Shown piece after piece: positions 30,637-40,207 of a stretch of 64,000 nucleotides of DNA. The number at the start of each line of letters is the position of its first letter. Positions within the stretch are counted from its first letter, which is position 1. The DNA comes from JANJWP01 sp964540725 (GTDB taxonomy: Bacteria > Patescibacteriota > Gracilibacteria > BD1-5 > UBA2023). A program made the position numbers and the translations under genes. The stretch is from positions 1-64,000 of the forward strand of contig CAZINU010000005.1 of the NCBI GenBank assembly GCA_964540725.1, read 5' to 3'. The notes beneath the pieces are model-generated. The model was not told the DNA's origin. It did not search any database and saw only the letters and a list, made by a program, of their open reading frames with translations.

Positions 30637-32862
30637 ATGAAAAACCTCGTCATCGTCGAGTCCCCCGCCAAGGGGAAAACCATCGAGAAATACCTCGGGA
30701 AGGATTATTCGGTCAAAGCCTCGGTCGGACATATCCGCGATCTTGAGAAAAAGAACCTCGGCATCGACATCCTCCACGGTTTCGAACCCACCTACGTCGT
30801 GAGCGAAGAAAAGAAGAAGGTCGTGGCCGAATTGAAAAAGCTCGCGAAGAGCGCCGAAAACGTCATTCTGGCGACGGACCCGGACCGCGAAGGGGAGGCC
30901 ATCGCCTGGCATCTCTGCCAGACCCTCGGACTCGACGTTGCCACCACCGCCCGCGTTACGTACCGGGAAATCACGAAGGCCGCCCTGACCGAATCGTTCG
31001 CCAAGCCGGGCAAGATCGACATGGATCTCGTAAACGCCCAGCAGGCCCGACGCATTCTCGACCGGCTCGTGGGTTTCCAAATTTCGCCCGTACTCTGGAG
31101 CAAGATCCGGCAGGGCCTCTCCGCCGGGCGCGTCCAATCGATCGCCGTCAAGCTCATCGTCGAGCGCGAACGCGAAATTCGCGCCTTCGTTCCGGAAGAA
31201 GGATGGAAGCTCGCCGTCCTTCTCGAAACCCCGGAAGGCGCTTCGTTCGAGGTGGGGCTCGCCAAGGTGGGCGGAAAGAATTTCCAACCCAAGAACCGCG
31301 AAGAGGCGCTCGAAACCCTCTCGGCCCTCGGGGTCGACCTTTCCGCGGCCAAAGAAAAGAAGGACAAGAAGGGGAACGTTCGCATCGAACTCCCGCTCTC
31401 CGTCGGATTCCGGCTCGACGCCGTCGACAAGAAAGAAGGGTCGCGCTTTCCGGGCGCCCCGTTCACGACCTCCACGCTCCAACAGGAAGCGTCCCGCAAG
31501 ATCGGCATGTCGGTCGGGCAGACCATGAGCGTCGCGCAGTCGCTCTACCAGAACGGGCTCATTACCTACATGCGTACCGACTCGGCCAACCTTTCCGATT
31601 TCGCCATCCAGGGCGCGAAAGCGTACATCGAAAGCGCCTTCGGCAAAGAATACGCCCTTCCGAACGGCCGCCAGTATAAAACGAAGCAGGCCAACGCCCA
31701 AGAAGCGCACGAAGCCATCCGCCCCGCGTACCTGGATAAAACGCCCGACGCCTCCGGCCTCGAGGGCGCCGAGCTCCGATTGTACCGCCTCATTTGGGAG
31801 CGCACCATCGCGTCGCAAATGAAGGAAGCGCTCGTCGAAACGACCACCTACTCGTTCGTTCCCGAAACCGCGAGCGCCCAGACGTGGATCGCGAAGGGCG
31901 AAGTCATCCGCTTTCCGGGCTTCATGAAGCTCTACGTCGAAGGCACCGACGACGAAACCGAAGAAGACGATTCCGGCGCGCTTCCGTACGTGGCCGAAGG
32001 CACGGTGCTCGCCGCGAAATCGGTTTCCGGAACCCAGACCTTCACCCGTCCGCCCGCCCGATATACCGAAGCGGCGCTCGTAAAGAAGCTCGAATCCGAA
32101 GAAATCGGACGTCCCGCCACGTACGCGCCGACTATTTCCACCATCGTCGAACGCGGATACGTCGAGAAGATCGAAAAGAAACTCGCGCCCACCGACATCG
32201 CCTTCACCGTCAATGATTTTCTGGAACAGCGGTTTCCCGAAATGATGAACTACAAGTTTACCGCGAACGTCGAAGAGGAATTCGACAAAGTTTCGCGCGG
32301 CGAACTCGAGTGGCGGGCCATGTTGGAAGAATTCTACGGCCCGTTCTCCGAGCGTATCAAAGCGGCGACCGACGAAAAGGGCAAGGCGCACGAAAAGGTC
32401 GGGCGCGAATGTCCGGAATGCGGGTCCGAACTCGTGTACAAGTACTCGAAATCCGGCCGATTCATCGGGTGTTCCAACTACCCCGCGTGCTCGTTCATCG
32501 AGAACATCGTCCGCCCGGGCGAGGCCGAGCGTCTGGCCGAACTTCGCGAAAAATACGAAGGCCAGCCGTGTCCGGCGGGCGGAACCGTCGTCGTAAAGAC
32601 CGGCCGCTTCGGTCCGTTCCTGTCTTCGAGCCTCTACCCCGAAGTGAAGTGGATCGGAAAGATTCCGGATCCGAAGATCGAAGCCCTGCAAGAGAAGTAC
32701 GGCGGCGAACCGTGCTCGGAATGCGGCAAGGGAACGATGGTCGTCAAATCGTCGCGCCGCGGCCCGTTCCTCGCGTGTTCGAACTACCCCGAGTGCAAGA
32801 ACGCGAAGAATTTGCCGAAAGAGGCGAAGTCGGAAGGAAAGGAAGGGGAGGGCGAAGAATAG
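30637..32862 (+). CDS. topA: DNA topoisomerase I
   Basis: A 741-residue type IA topoisomerase that relaxes negative supercoils. Toprim domain at the N-terminus (VIVESPAKGKTIEKYLG; ATDPDREGEAIAWHL with the metal-binding DxD), active-site Tyr in LITYMRTDS (about residue 310), and IGRPATYAP. Three C-terminal zinc-ribbon-type units; the first and third keep four cysteines (CPECGS..., CSECGK...CSNYPEC), the middle one has lost cysteines. Acidic-lysine tail. No UGA in frame; stop TAG. Confidence 0.96.
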   Translation: MKNLVIVESPAKGKTIEKYLGKDYSVKASVGHIRDLEKKNLGIDILHGFEPTYVVSEEKKKVVAELKKLAKSAENVILATDPDREGEAIAWHLCQTLGLDVATTARVTYREITKAALTESFAKPGKIDMDLVNAQQARRILDRLVGFQISPVLWSKIRQGLSAGRVQSIAVKLIVEREREIRAFVPEEGWKLAVLLETPEGASFEVGLAKVGGKNFQPKNREEALETLSALGVDLSAAKEKKDKKGNVRIELPLSVGFRLDAVDKKEGSRFPGAPFTTSTLQQEASRKIGMSVGQTMSVAQSLYQNGLITYMRTDSANLSDFAIQGAKAYIESAFGKEYALPNGRQYKTKQANAQEAHEAIRPAYLDKTPDASGLEGAELRLYRLIWERTIASQMKEALVETTTYSFVPETASAQTWIAKGEVIRFPGFMKLYVEGTDDETEEDDSGALPYVAEGTVLAAKSVSGTQTFTRPPARYTEAALVKKLESEEIGRPATYAPTISTIVERGYVEKIEKKLAPTDIAFTVNDFLEQRFPEMMNYKFTANVEEEFDKVSRGELEWRAMLEEFYGPFSERIKAATDEKGKAHEKVGRECPECGSELVYKYSKSGRFIGCSNYPACSFIENIVRPGEAERLAELREKYEGQPCPAGGTVVVKTGRFGPFLSSSLYPEVKWIGKIPDPKIEALQEKYGGEPCSECGKGTMVVKSSRRGPFLACSNYPECKNAKNLPKEAKSEGKEGEGEE

Positions 32863-32893
32863 GAACGCGGGGTTGGGAATCTTCCGTTTTGAA

Positions 32894-34036
32894 CTATTCC
32901 CGCACGGCGCACGCGTCCACCCAGTCGTCGGAATTCACGACGGAGAAGGTGGCGGTAGGATAGGCTTTTCGGAACGCCTCCGGAAGGCCCGCCTTTCGAT
33001 TCGCCCCCCATTTGATTTCGAAAGCGTCGACATGGTCCCCCCACGCTTCCACGTAGTCGATTTCTTTCCGGTCGAGCGTTCGCCAAAAATACCCTTCGGC
33101 CAAACGTTTCGCGCTCCGGTTGTGCTTGACGCGCTCCGCGATGATGAAATTCTCCCAGAGCGCTCCCGTATCGGTGCGAAGGTCCGGCGGATTGAAATTC
33201 CGGATGAGCGCGTTTCGGATTCCGACGTCGTAGAAATAGATTTTCTGACTCTTTTTCAGTTCGTTCCGCAGGTTCCGGCTGAATGCCCGGAGGGTGAACA
33301 CGATGAAGGATTCCTCCAAGAGGTAAACGTATTTCTGAACCGTCGCGACGTTGATTCCGAGCGTGCGTGCGAGTTCCGAATACGAAACCTCGCTTCCTAC
33401 CTGTAGCGCGAGGAGGGTGAGGAGTTTCGTGAATACCGGGGATTTTCGAACGTTTTCGAGTTCGAGAACGTCCTTCGAAAGGATCGCGTCGGCGAACGTC
33501 AGAAGGCCGTCTTCGAGTTCTTCCCGGGAGGTTCCCGTTTCGAAGGCCATGGGATAGCTGCCGTACCGTATGAGAAGGTCGCGCTTCTGAACCAATTCGG
33601 CATACCCCATGTCGGCGAGCAACTCGGAAACGAGCAGGGGGCTCATGAAGAATTCGCGCACCCGCCCCGCCATGGATTCGCGGGTTTTCTGCGAAAGGTC
33701 GAAGCTGGACGACCCCGTGGCGATGACCTGGAGGTTCGGAAGATGGTCGTGCAGGAGTTTGAGCAGACTGCCGACGTTCTCGATCTTCTGAGCCTCGTCG
33801 ATAGCGACCAAATCGTACCCTTCCACGGATTTTCGAACCGATTCGAAATCGTCGGCCCGAAGCGTTTGCCGCACGGCCGCGGATTCCGCGTCGAAAAACT
33901 TGGTTCGTTTCCCGCTTTGATCCAGCACTTTCCGTACGAGGGTCGTTTTGCCGACCTGGCGGGGGCCGTAGAGGACGATCGTTTTCCCTTTGAAGAGCGC
34001 GGAGACGATTTTCGGCTCCAAATGTCGTGCAATCAT
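32894..34036 (-). CDS. AAA-family ATPase with DUF4143 domain
   Basis: A 380-residue P-loop protein: LYGPRQVGKTTLVRK (Walker A about 23-31), LVAIDEAQKIENV (Walker B), sensor ATGSSSFDL, then a C-terminal nuclease-like DUF4143 half with EIDYVEAWG...FEIKWG. Members are common in CPR and symbionts, role unknown. It lies beside a toxin-antitoxin locus. Stop TAG. Confidence 0.88.
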   Translation of the reverse strand: MIARHLEPKIVSALFKGKTIVLYGPRQVGKTTLVRKVLDQSGKRTKFFDAESAAVRQTLRADDFESVRKSVEGYDLVAIDEAQKIENVGSLLKLLHDHLPNLQVIATGSSSFDLSQKTRESMAGRVREFFMSPLLVSELLADMGYAELVQKRDLLIRYGSYPMAFETGTSREELEDGLLTFADAILSKDVLELENVRKSPVFTKLLTLLALQVGSEVSYSELARTLGINVATVQKYVYLLEESFIVFTLRAFSRNLRNELKKSQKIYFYDVGIRNALIRNFNPPDLRTDTGALWENFIIAERVKHNRSAKRLAEGYFWRTLDRKEIDYVEAWGDHVDAFEIKWGANRKAGLPEAFRKAYPTATFSVVNSDDWVDACAVRE

Positions 34037-34045
34037 ATGAAAAAG

Positions 34046-34079
34046 ATATAATTCGTCTATTACGATAGATGAATTATAT
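34046..34079. promoter_or_regulatory. Inverted repeat upstream of the DUF4143 gene
   Basis: ATATAATTCGTCTAT / ATAGATGAATTATAT, 15-base arms with one mismatch and a four-base loop, containing -10-like TATAAT on both strands. A dimeric regulator site is likely. Confidence 0.6.
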
Positions 34080-34111
34080 GGAAATCGTCTATTAGGGCAA
34101 TAAAATACTTC

Positions 34112-34192
34112 TTCCTGCCCGCTCTGGCCTTTCGGGACGGAACGGTTCGAATCGTTCGGGAAATCGACATGGAAGCCGTGTTCGACGAAGGC
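34112..34192 (+). pseudogene. Remnant of a RelB/DinJ-type antitoxin gene
   Basis: 81 bases nearly identical (one mismatch) to 34786-34866 inside the intact antitoxin gene 674 bases downstream. It retains only the C-terminal coding part (LAFRDGTVRIVREIDMEAVF) and lacks a start, so it is a broken copy in front of the toxin. Confidence 0.8.
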
Positions 34193-34265
34193 TTCGGACG
34201 CCCCCGTGCTTTTTTCGTGAAGATTTCCGTATTTTTCGGGGAAGTTCGAACGATACTCGGGCGGT

Positions 34266-34640
34266 ATGCGCTACGTAGTTTCCCACTCTCTCGAAAAACG
34301 TTTCGAAAAACTCGGATTTCCCACGGCGGACATCCTCGATTTTCTTTCGAAGACCGAGTTCGGGAGCGCGAAGATGCCGGAAATTTGCTCGCCTTTCCCT
34401 TGAACGACCGTGTACAAGGCGTATTTGAACGATGTTTCCCGGGGAATATTTTTCGTCATTTCGGACAAGGGGGTCGTGTATCCGGTATATGCTTGAGACA
34501 AGCGCGATTCCATAGCGAAGAACGTAACCGTCGCAATCGTTCGAAGATGGGCGGAGGGTTGGCAGAATGGATTCGTTCGAGAACTCTCCGACGGAAACGT
34601 CAGAATTCGTCATTTCAGAAAGCGTTGTAATTTCGAGTAA
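34266..34640 (+). CDS. Putative RelE-like toxin
   Basis: A 124-residue frame from ATG 34266 to TAA (34638-34640) that exists only with UGA = Gly at 34401-34403 and 34494-34496. The stretch VYPVYAGDKRDSIAKNVT resembles the C-terminal strand and GKN motif of RelE/HigB-like ribonuclease toxins, and a RelB/DinJ-type antitoxin follows at once. Both lines are suggestive rather than conclusive. The last base touches the operator-like repeat at 34640-34662. Confidence 0.6.
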
Positions 34641-34662
34641 TTGCTATACGATGTATAGTAAT
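34640..34662. promoter_or_regulatory. Operator-like inverted repeat before the antitoxin gene
   Basis: ATTGCTATAC / GTATAGTAAT arms (one mismatch) around GAT; contains TATAGT as a possible -10. Typical place for antitoxin autoregulation. Confidence 0.6.
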
Positions 34663-34680
34663 TATTTTCGCACCCGCACC

Positions 34681-34965
34681 ATGAAAACCGTTCAAATCAA
34701 TTTTCGTATCGAACCCGAAATCAAGCGTCGCGCGACCGAGCGGGCCGCTTCTTTGGGAATCAATCTGAACGAGGCCGTCAGAATGTTCCTGTCCGCTCTG
34801 GCCTTTCGGGACGGAACGGTTCGAATCGTTCGGGAAATCGACATGGAAGCCGTGTTCGACGAAGGCGTTCGAAGGTATTTCGAAAGCGTCTGATGAAAGG
34901 CGAAGGCACGAAAAATCGAACGGCTCATTTCTGTTATCGAACGTTCGGATACGGGTTCCGCATAA
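34681..34965 (+). CDS. RelB/DinJ-family antitoxin
   Basis: Ribbon-helix-helix antitoxin: MKTVQINFRIEPEIKRRATE...LGINLNEAVRMFL. With a standard code it would end after ESV at the tandem UGA UGA (34891-34896); with UGA = Gly it continues as ESVGGKAKARKIERL to TAA (34963-34965), 94 residues, closer to the usual length. It lies downstream of the putative toxin rather than upstream, while a broken copy of itself sits in the conventional place. Confidence 0.75.
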
Positions 34966-34994
34966 GGGCGTTCGGAAAATTTGGCGCAGGCACG

Positions 34995-35031
34995 AAAAAA
35001 GCACGGGAGCGAGTGTATTCCCGTGCTTTTT
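34995..35031. terminator. Terminator after the antitoxin gene
   Basis: AAAAAAGCACGGG / CCCGTGCTTTTT hairpin, usable on both strands; also ends the convergent pilin gene. Confidence 0.85.
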
Positions 35032-35121
35032 GGAAAACTCCTCGCCACGGCCCTCCGCCGCTTCCGGGCCCTCCCCGAAGCGCGGGATGCCCGGAATGCC
35101 TTCGTTCCGGTCGGATAGGCG

Positions 35122-35763
35122 CTATTGCCCGATTTCATACGGCACGCACCCCGATTTTCCATCCATGATGGCGCCCGAATCGGTGCTCGTAAGGGCGCAG
35201 GCGGCGGATTGTCCGCGAATGAGCCCCCCGGCGTCGGAAGGCGCTACGCGCGCGTAGGTGCCCTCGACGTAGGCGATTTCGTTTTCGCCCTGGAGGCTGC
35301 CGGCCACCTGGAAGACCGGACGCAGACGCACGGTGTACCCGTAGTTTTCGGAAACGTTCGCGACCCCGGCCAAAAAGTCTTTGCCCATGGGTTCGAACTT
35401 GGAGGGATCCATGCGGAGTGCCGCGAAGTCGACCTTGCCGGCGAAGTAGGTGCCCGAGGCGTACGAAACGGTGTTGCCGCTGTACACGGCGACGACGGTG
35501 CCGGTGGACGAACCGAGGTAGTAGAGGGCGACGTCCTTGTCGGACACGTAGGTCTGGAGCGGCGAATTGGAAACGGACGCTTCGCTCGTCAACGCCTCGG
35601 CGACCGATTTGACGTTGGCTCTTGCCGTCGCGTTGTACGCGTCGGAAGAAAAACCTTGGAGCGAGAGGAAACCAATGGTCGCGAGAATGGCGAGGATGGT
35701 AATGACGACGATGAGTTCCACGAGGGTGAAAGCGCCGGTACGGCGGAAGGAGCGGGGGGTCAT
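35122..35763 (-). CDS. Type IV pilin-like protein 1
   Basis: A 213-residue major-pilin-like protein: leader then GAFTLVELIVVITILAILAT (cleavage before Phe, Glu at +5), alpha-helix ANVKSVAEAL, and a C-terminal region with a cysteine pair (AACALTS...GCVPYEIGQ) that could form the D-loop disulfide. About half its residues match the next gene, so the two are paralogues. Stop TAG. Confidence 0.92.
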   Translation of the reverse strand: MTPRSFRRTGAFTLVELIVVITILAILATIGFLSLQGFSSDAYNATARANVKSVAEALTSEASVSNSPLQTYVSDKDVALYYLGSSTGTVVAVYSGNTVSYASGTYFAGKVDFAALRMDPSKFEPMGKDFLAGVANVSENYGYTVRLRPVFQVAGSLQGENEIAYVEGTYARVAPSDAGGLIRGQSAACALTSTDSGAIMDGKSGCVPYEIGQ

Positions 35764-35960
35764 ACGGAAAAAGGAAGGAAGGAAGCGTTCCGCCCCCCTT
35801 GCGGCGAGCTTCCATGAAGATTACGAATTTTAACTTCGAAAGCAAATCGCGCGAAAAAAGGGAACGTCGGCAAGCCCGGGGAGCGGATTTTCCGGGCAAA
35901 CCCCGTGCGAAGGCGACCATAACGAGATGCGGAACGACGGACGTTCTTTGTGGACAAAAG

Positions 35961-35987
35961 AAAAACCGCCCCGGAAGGGCGGTTTTT
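35961..35987 (-). terminator. Terminator of pilin gene 2
   Basis: AAAAACCGCCCC / GGGCGGTTTTT hairpin with U-tract on the minus strand. Confidence 0.85.
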
Positions 35988-36012
35988 CGGAAGGAGTTCG
36001 CGAAAAGTGGAA

Positions 36013-36612
36013 CTACTTGGAAGCGTAGGGAACGACGGTTCCACCGTTGGTGATAATGGAGGTCGTGGTTCCATCGGTAGAGATGAGTCCGGCAACGTCG
36101 GTGTCGATGGCCTTAGCGTAGGTGCCTTCGACGTAAGCGGAGTCGGTCGAACCGTTGGTGATGGTTCCGGCAATCTGGAAGGCGGAGCGTACGCGCGAAC
36201 CTTCCTGAACGCCGACGACGCCCGCGAGGAAGTCCTTGCCAACCGGCTCGAACTTGTCGGCATCGAGGCGGAGGGCCGAGTAGCTGACCTTTCCGGCGAA
36301 GTAGCTGGTGCCACCGGTAGCGGTCTGTCCGCTGTAGACGGCGATTACGGCCCCGGATCCTCCTACGAGATTGGTATTGGAGGTCGTGAGGTAGTTCGAC
36401 ATCGGCTGGGAAGAGATGGCCGCTTCGTTAACCATCGATTCGGCAACCGACTTGACGTTAGCCTTGGTCGTAGCGTTCTTCGCATCTCCGGTGTAACCCT
36501 GGAGGGAGAGGAAACCGATCGTCGCGAGGATGGCGAGGATGGTGATAACGACGATGAGTTCCACGAGGGTGAACGCCTTGGTGGAGGCCGTCTTCATTGC
36601 GTGTGCAACCAT
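36013..36612 (-). CDS. Type IV pilin-like protein 2
   Basis: A 199-residue pilin: KAFTLVELIVVITILAILAT then GFLSLQGYTGDA, shared domain plan with pilin 1 (YFAGKVSYSALRLDADKFEP, KDFLAGV), but without the C-terminal cysteine pair. Two in-frame ATGs (36612, 36597). Strong dedicated promoter and terminator suggest high monocistronic expression, as for a major pilin. Stop TAG. Confidence 0.92.
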   Translation of the reverse strand: MVAHAMKTASTKAFTLVELIVVITILAILATIGFLSLQGYTGDAKNATTKANVKSVAESMVNEAAISSQPMSNYLTTSNTNLVGGSGAVIAVYSGQTATGGTSYFAGKVSYSALRLDADKFEPVGKDFLAGVVGVQEGSRVRSAFQIAGTITNGSTDSAYVEGTYAKAIDTDVAGLISTDGTTTSIITNGGTVVPYASK

Positions 36613-36671
36613 GAGTAAAAGGGGGTGAAAGAAGGTAAGGCGTCGGGCCTGATCGGCGACCGAACAAGAGC

Positions 36672-36700
36672 ATTGAACCGTAAACTTTCTAAAAAGTCAA
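36672..36700 (-). promoter_or_regulatory. Promoter of pilin gene 2
   Basis: Minus strand TTGACT (36700-36695), 17-base spacer, TTCAAT (36677-36672). Confidence 0.65.
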
Positions 36701-36930
36701 ACTTTTCGCGAAATTTACTTTTAACACTTTCGAACGGGTTTCGGGGATTCCGACGTCCGCCGGAATTCTACGGACGTCCGTAAAAAATCAAGGCCATTTC
36801 GGCTTGACGTTTCGCCTCGGTCGCGGAGTTTTTCCCATGCGTGAGCCACGGAACGCGCCGTTACGCACGTAGGTACGCGTGCGTGGCGCGGAGGCGGGCA
36901 GGAGCGGGCGCCCATTCGTACGCGTATCAT
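36701..36930. other. Intergenic region between pilin 2 and pilB
   Basis: Contains a GGACGTCCG palindrome followed by GTAAAAAAT near 36770, and a GC-rich stretch with alternating ACGT-type steps around 36850-36890. No gene or recognised RNA seen. Confidence 0.4.
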
Positions 36931-36959
36931 TTGCGCCGCGCGCCATTTTGCCGTATAAT
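36931..36959 (+). promoter_or_regulatory. Promoter of the pilB-PP2C-pilC operon
   Basis: TTGCGC (36931-36936), 17-base spacer, consensus TATAAT (36954-36959). Confidence 0.75.
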
Positions 36960-36986
36960 GGCCCGCGTACCCATAACCGGACGTTC

Positions 36987-38219
36987 GTGCTTCCCAAACA
37001 AAAAGACCCGAAGAAATTCGTCGAAATGCCCGTCCGAACGGACGTCGGCGACGTCATCTCCTACGCCAATTCGCTCTTCGACGAAGCCATCGCCGACCGC
37101 GCTTCCGACATCCACCTCGAACCTTCGAAGGATTTCGTCGCCGTCCGCTTCCGCGTAAACGGTGATTTCGTCTTCATCGACAAGATCACCCACGACGACT
37201 ACGCCAAGCTCATTTCCCGCCTGAAAATCCTCGCGACCCTCCGTATCGACGAAAAAAACCGTCCGCAAGACGGAAAAATCGCGTACCATTCGGAGGCGCA
37301 GAGCGAAAGCGTGGATATCCGCGTGAGCGTGCTCCCCGTCGTCGACGGCGAAAAGGTGGTCATGCGCATGCTCCGGCAGGATACGTCGCTCCTTTCGCTT
37401 GAGAAGCTCGATTTTCTCGATCTCAACCTCGAGCGCGTCAAGTCGAACCTCGAGAGCCGCTACGGCATCATCCTCGTCGCGGGGCCGACCGGTTCCGGTA
37501 AGTCGACGACCCTCTTCTCGATGCTCCGGTACTTCGATCCCCTCGAATACAACATCTCCACGCTCGAAGACCCGGTCGAATACAATATTCCCTTCATCAA
37601 TCAAAGCCAAATCCGCCCCGAACTCAAATTCGGGTTCGCGGAGGGGCTCCGCTCGCTCGTCCGCCAAGATCCCGACATCATCATGGTGGGGGAAATCCGC
37701 GACAAGGAAACCGCCATGCTCGCCATCGAAGCCGCGCTCACGGGGCACTTGGTACTTTCCACCATCCATACCAATTCCGCGGCCGGAACCATCCAACGCC
37801 TCATCAACATGGGCATCGAACCGTTCCTCATCGCTTCGGCGCTGAAGATGGTCATTTCGCAGCGTCTCGTGAAACGGCTCTGTTCCTGTGCCAAGCCCGC
37901 GAAATTGCCGCCCGGCCGCGCTTTCGACCGGGTCACCTCCTACCTTTCGGGCGTCGTGGGCGACGACGTGTCGCAAATCGATTTCTACTCCCCGGGCGGT
38001 TGTGAAAAGTGCGACGGCTCCGGATTCAAGGGGCGTATCGGCGTCCACGAGGTACTGACGATGGAAGAAGCCCTCCATCCCCTCGTGCTCGAAAAAGCTT
38101 CCGAAGCGGCGCTCGAAGCCCGGGCCCGCGAACTCGGCATGGTCACCATCGTCCAAGACGCCCTCATCAAGTCGGCGACGGGCAAGACGTCGGTGGAAGA
38201 AGCCCTCTGCCTGGTGTAA
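36987..38219 (+). CDS. pilB: Type IV pilus assembly ATPase PilB
   Basis: A secretion-type hexameric ATPase that powers pilus extension. AGPTGSGKSTTLFSML (Walker A), LEDPVEYNIPFINQSQI (Asp box), IIMVGEIRDKETAMLAI (Walker B), STIHTNSAAGTIQRL (His box), and a zinc-binding cysteine set CSC...CEKCDGSGFKGRIG. The N-terminal MshEN-type domain of classical PilB is short or absent. GTG 36987 is chosen because it lies just after the promoter; ATG 37026 is the alternative. Stop TAA. Confidence 0.92.
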   Translation: MLPKQKDPKKFVEMPVRTDVGDVISYANSLFDEAIADRASDIHLEPSKDFVAVRFRVNGDFVFIDKITHDDYAKLISRLKILATLRIDEKNRPQDGKIAYHSEAQSESVDIRVSVLPVVDGEKVVMRMLRQDTSLLSLEKLDFLDLNLERVKSNLESRYGIILVAGPTGSGKSTTLFSMLRYFDPLEYNISTLEDPVEYNIPFINQSQIRPELKFGFAEGLRSLVRQDPDIIMVGEIRDKETAMLAIEAALTGHLVLSTIHTNSAAGTIQRLINMGIEPFLIASALKMVISQRLVKRLCSCAKPAKLPPGRAFDRVTSYLSGVVGDDVSQIDFYSPGGCEKCDGSGFKGRIGVHEVLTMEEALHPLVLEKASEAALEARARELGMVTIVQDALIKSATGKTSVEEALCLV

Positions 38220-38249
38220 GGATTCCCCGAAAGACCCATAAAGGAGCGC

Positions 38250-40205
38250 ATGATTTTCTGATTCCTCAAACACCTTCTCACGAAAAAGACGTCCGAATCC
38301 TCCGCGATTACGGATTTTTCGGACGCGGTGGAGTGGATCAAGACGTACCGGAAGTCGGGAAACTACGATACGGCCATCATGGCTTCGAGGGAACTCCTTT
38401 TGAAATTCAAAACGGCCATCATCTATAACGAAGCGGCGAAGCGGAAGATCGCGGCCATGGAAGCTTCGAATATCGAAACGGTCGCGGTAGCCGCGAAAAA
38501 GAAACGGCACGAGGTTGAAAAGCGCCTCAAACATTTCTACGAATGGGAAAAGACGGTCTCGGACCTCTGTAAGGAAATCGAGACGGAAAAGGCTGTCAAG
38601 AAGGAAAAGGAAGCCCGGCTTCGGGAAAAGAACCGGTACTCCGACATGGAAAAGGAGGTCAAGCGGTACGTGGCTGAGAAGGACTACGTGAAAGCCATCC
38701 AACACGCCCGCGCCTTCGTTTCGATGTTCGAGGGCGACTCCGGCGCGCTGAAACTCCTCGCGAAAGTGCAGAGACTGAACGAAAAGCAGAAAACCAAGGC
38801 CGAGCGCAAGGCTGAGCAGGAAAAACGTATCAGGAAGATCTTTGAAGAAGTCGGCGCCGAAATCCGCCCAAAGTGGGAGACGGTCGAAAAGAACGTCGGG
38901 TTTCTCACCCAGCTCCGCGCGAAGTTCGTACAGTATTCGGCGCAGGCGGCCGAACGCCGCCAATATCTGAAAGACCAAAAGGCGCTGAAGAGCGTCGAAG
39001 AGCTCCTCGCGAAGGGCGGCATTTACAAGATTTCCGGCGCCGACGGCGAACGGCTCATGGACGACGTGAAATCGGGGGTCGTACGGGCCGTGAGCGGATT
39101 CAAGCTTCCGGGGTTCGACTTCTACGGCCAAATCATCGGAAAAGACCGTATCGTGGGCGATACCTTCGGATCGTATTCGGAAGGTTCCCGGACGGTCTTC
39201 TACTTCGGCGACGCGACCGGACACGGAATCCAGGCGGGTTTTACCGTCGCCGAACTCTCGAAGCTTTTTTACGAGTACGCGAAGAAGATTCGGAACTTCC
39301 CGGAACTCGTCATGACCATCAATAACCAGCTGAAGGAACGGCTTCAGGGGAAGGTGTTCGTAACGGCGGTTTTCTTCGAATACGACGCGAACGTCGGAAA
39401 ACTCCGGTTCATCGGAGGGGGGCACGATCCCATTTTCCTGTACCGGTCGACGACGAAGGAAATTGAAAAAATCGTCCCCGGGGGCCTTGCCATGGGCGTT
39501 CGAATTACGAAGAACGTCGGTTCGATCAAGGTTCGCGATCTCGACATGGGGCATCGGGACGTGCTTTTCGGCTATACCGACGGAATCATCGAAGCGCGCG
39601 ACCTTTCGGGGCAGCTTTTCGGAATTCCCCGTTTGCAGGAAACGTTCTCCGTCGGAGCAAAGACCGTCGGACCCGACCCGCAGAAACTGTTCCAATTCGT
39701 TCTCGACGAAACGAAAAAATTCGCGCCCGTCTTCGAGGACGACGTTTCCGGCTTCGTCTGGGTCCGCAATACCGACAAGGATATCGTCGTCAGCCGCGAC
39801 CAGTTCGAAGAGATTCTGAACGAGGTTGGCGTGAAGGAAAAAGAAGCCCGCATGGGAAAATTCAAGAACAAGAACCGGGGCGAAGTGCTCGAAATGCTGA
39901 AAGCCGAACGGCGCGAGGCCGAGCTGCGAAGGCGGCTGGCCTATCTGGACAGCTTGTATAAAATGGGCGAGTTCCTCAAGCTCAAGCAGAAAATCCAAGA
40001 AAACGTCCGCGAGGGCTTCGTGCATGAAAAAATGACCAAATACCTCGAAAAGGTCATGCAGAACGAAGACAAGATCAAGATGACGAAGCTGGAAGAAAAA
40101 CTCCGGCACAAGTACGAAACGCTCGTCGAGCTCCAAAAGAAGGGGCAGAACGAAATCGTCATCCGGGAAATCGTCGACATCATTACCCGTTCCGGAAAAC
40201 TCTAA
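38250..40205 (+). CDS. PP2C/SpoIIE-family serine phosphatase with long coiled coils
   Basis: A 651-residue protein. ATG 38250 has a good AAGGAG site and requires UGA = Gly at 38259-38261 (MIFGFLKHL). Residues about 20-260 are Lys/Glu-rich helices, then a SpoIIE-type phosphatase domain (about 265-480): VGDTFGSYSEG, FYFGDATGHGIQAGFTVAEL, IGGGHDPIFLY, LFGYTDGIIEARD, all with the metal-binding Asp residues; then a second coiled-coil tail (about 530-640). Lies between pilB and pilC (2 bases to pilC), so it is almost certainly translated with the pilus motor and probably controls it. Stop TAA. Confidence 0.9.
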
Positions 40206-40207
40206 CC

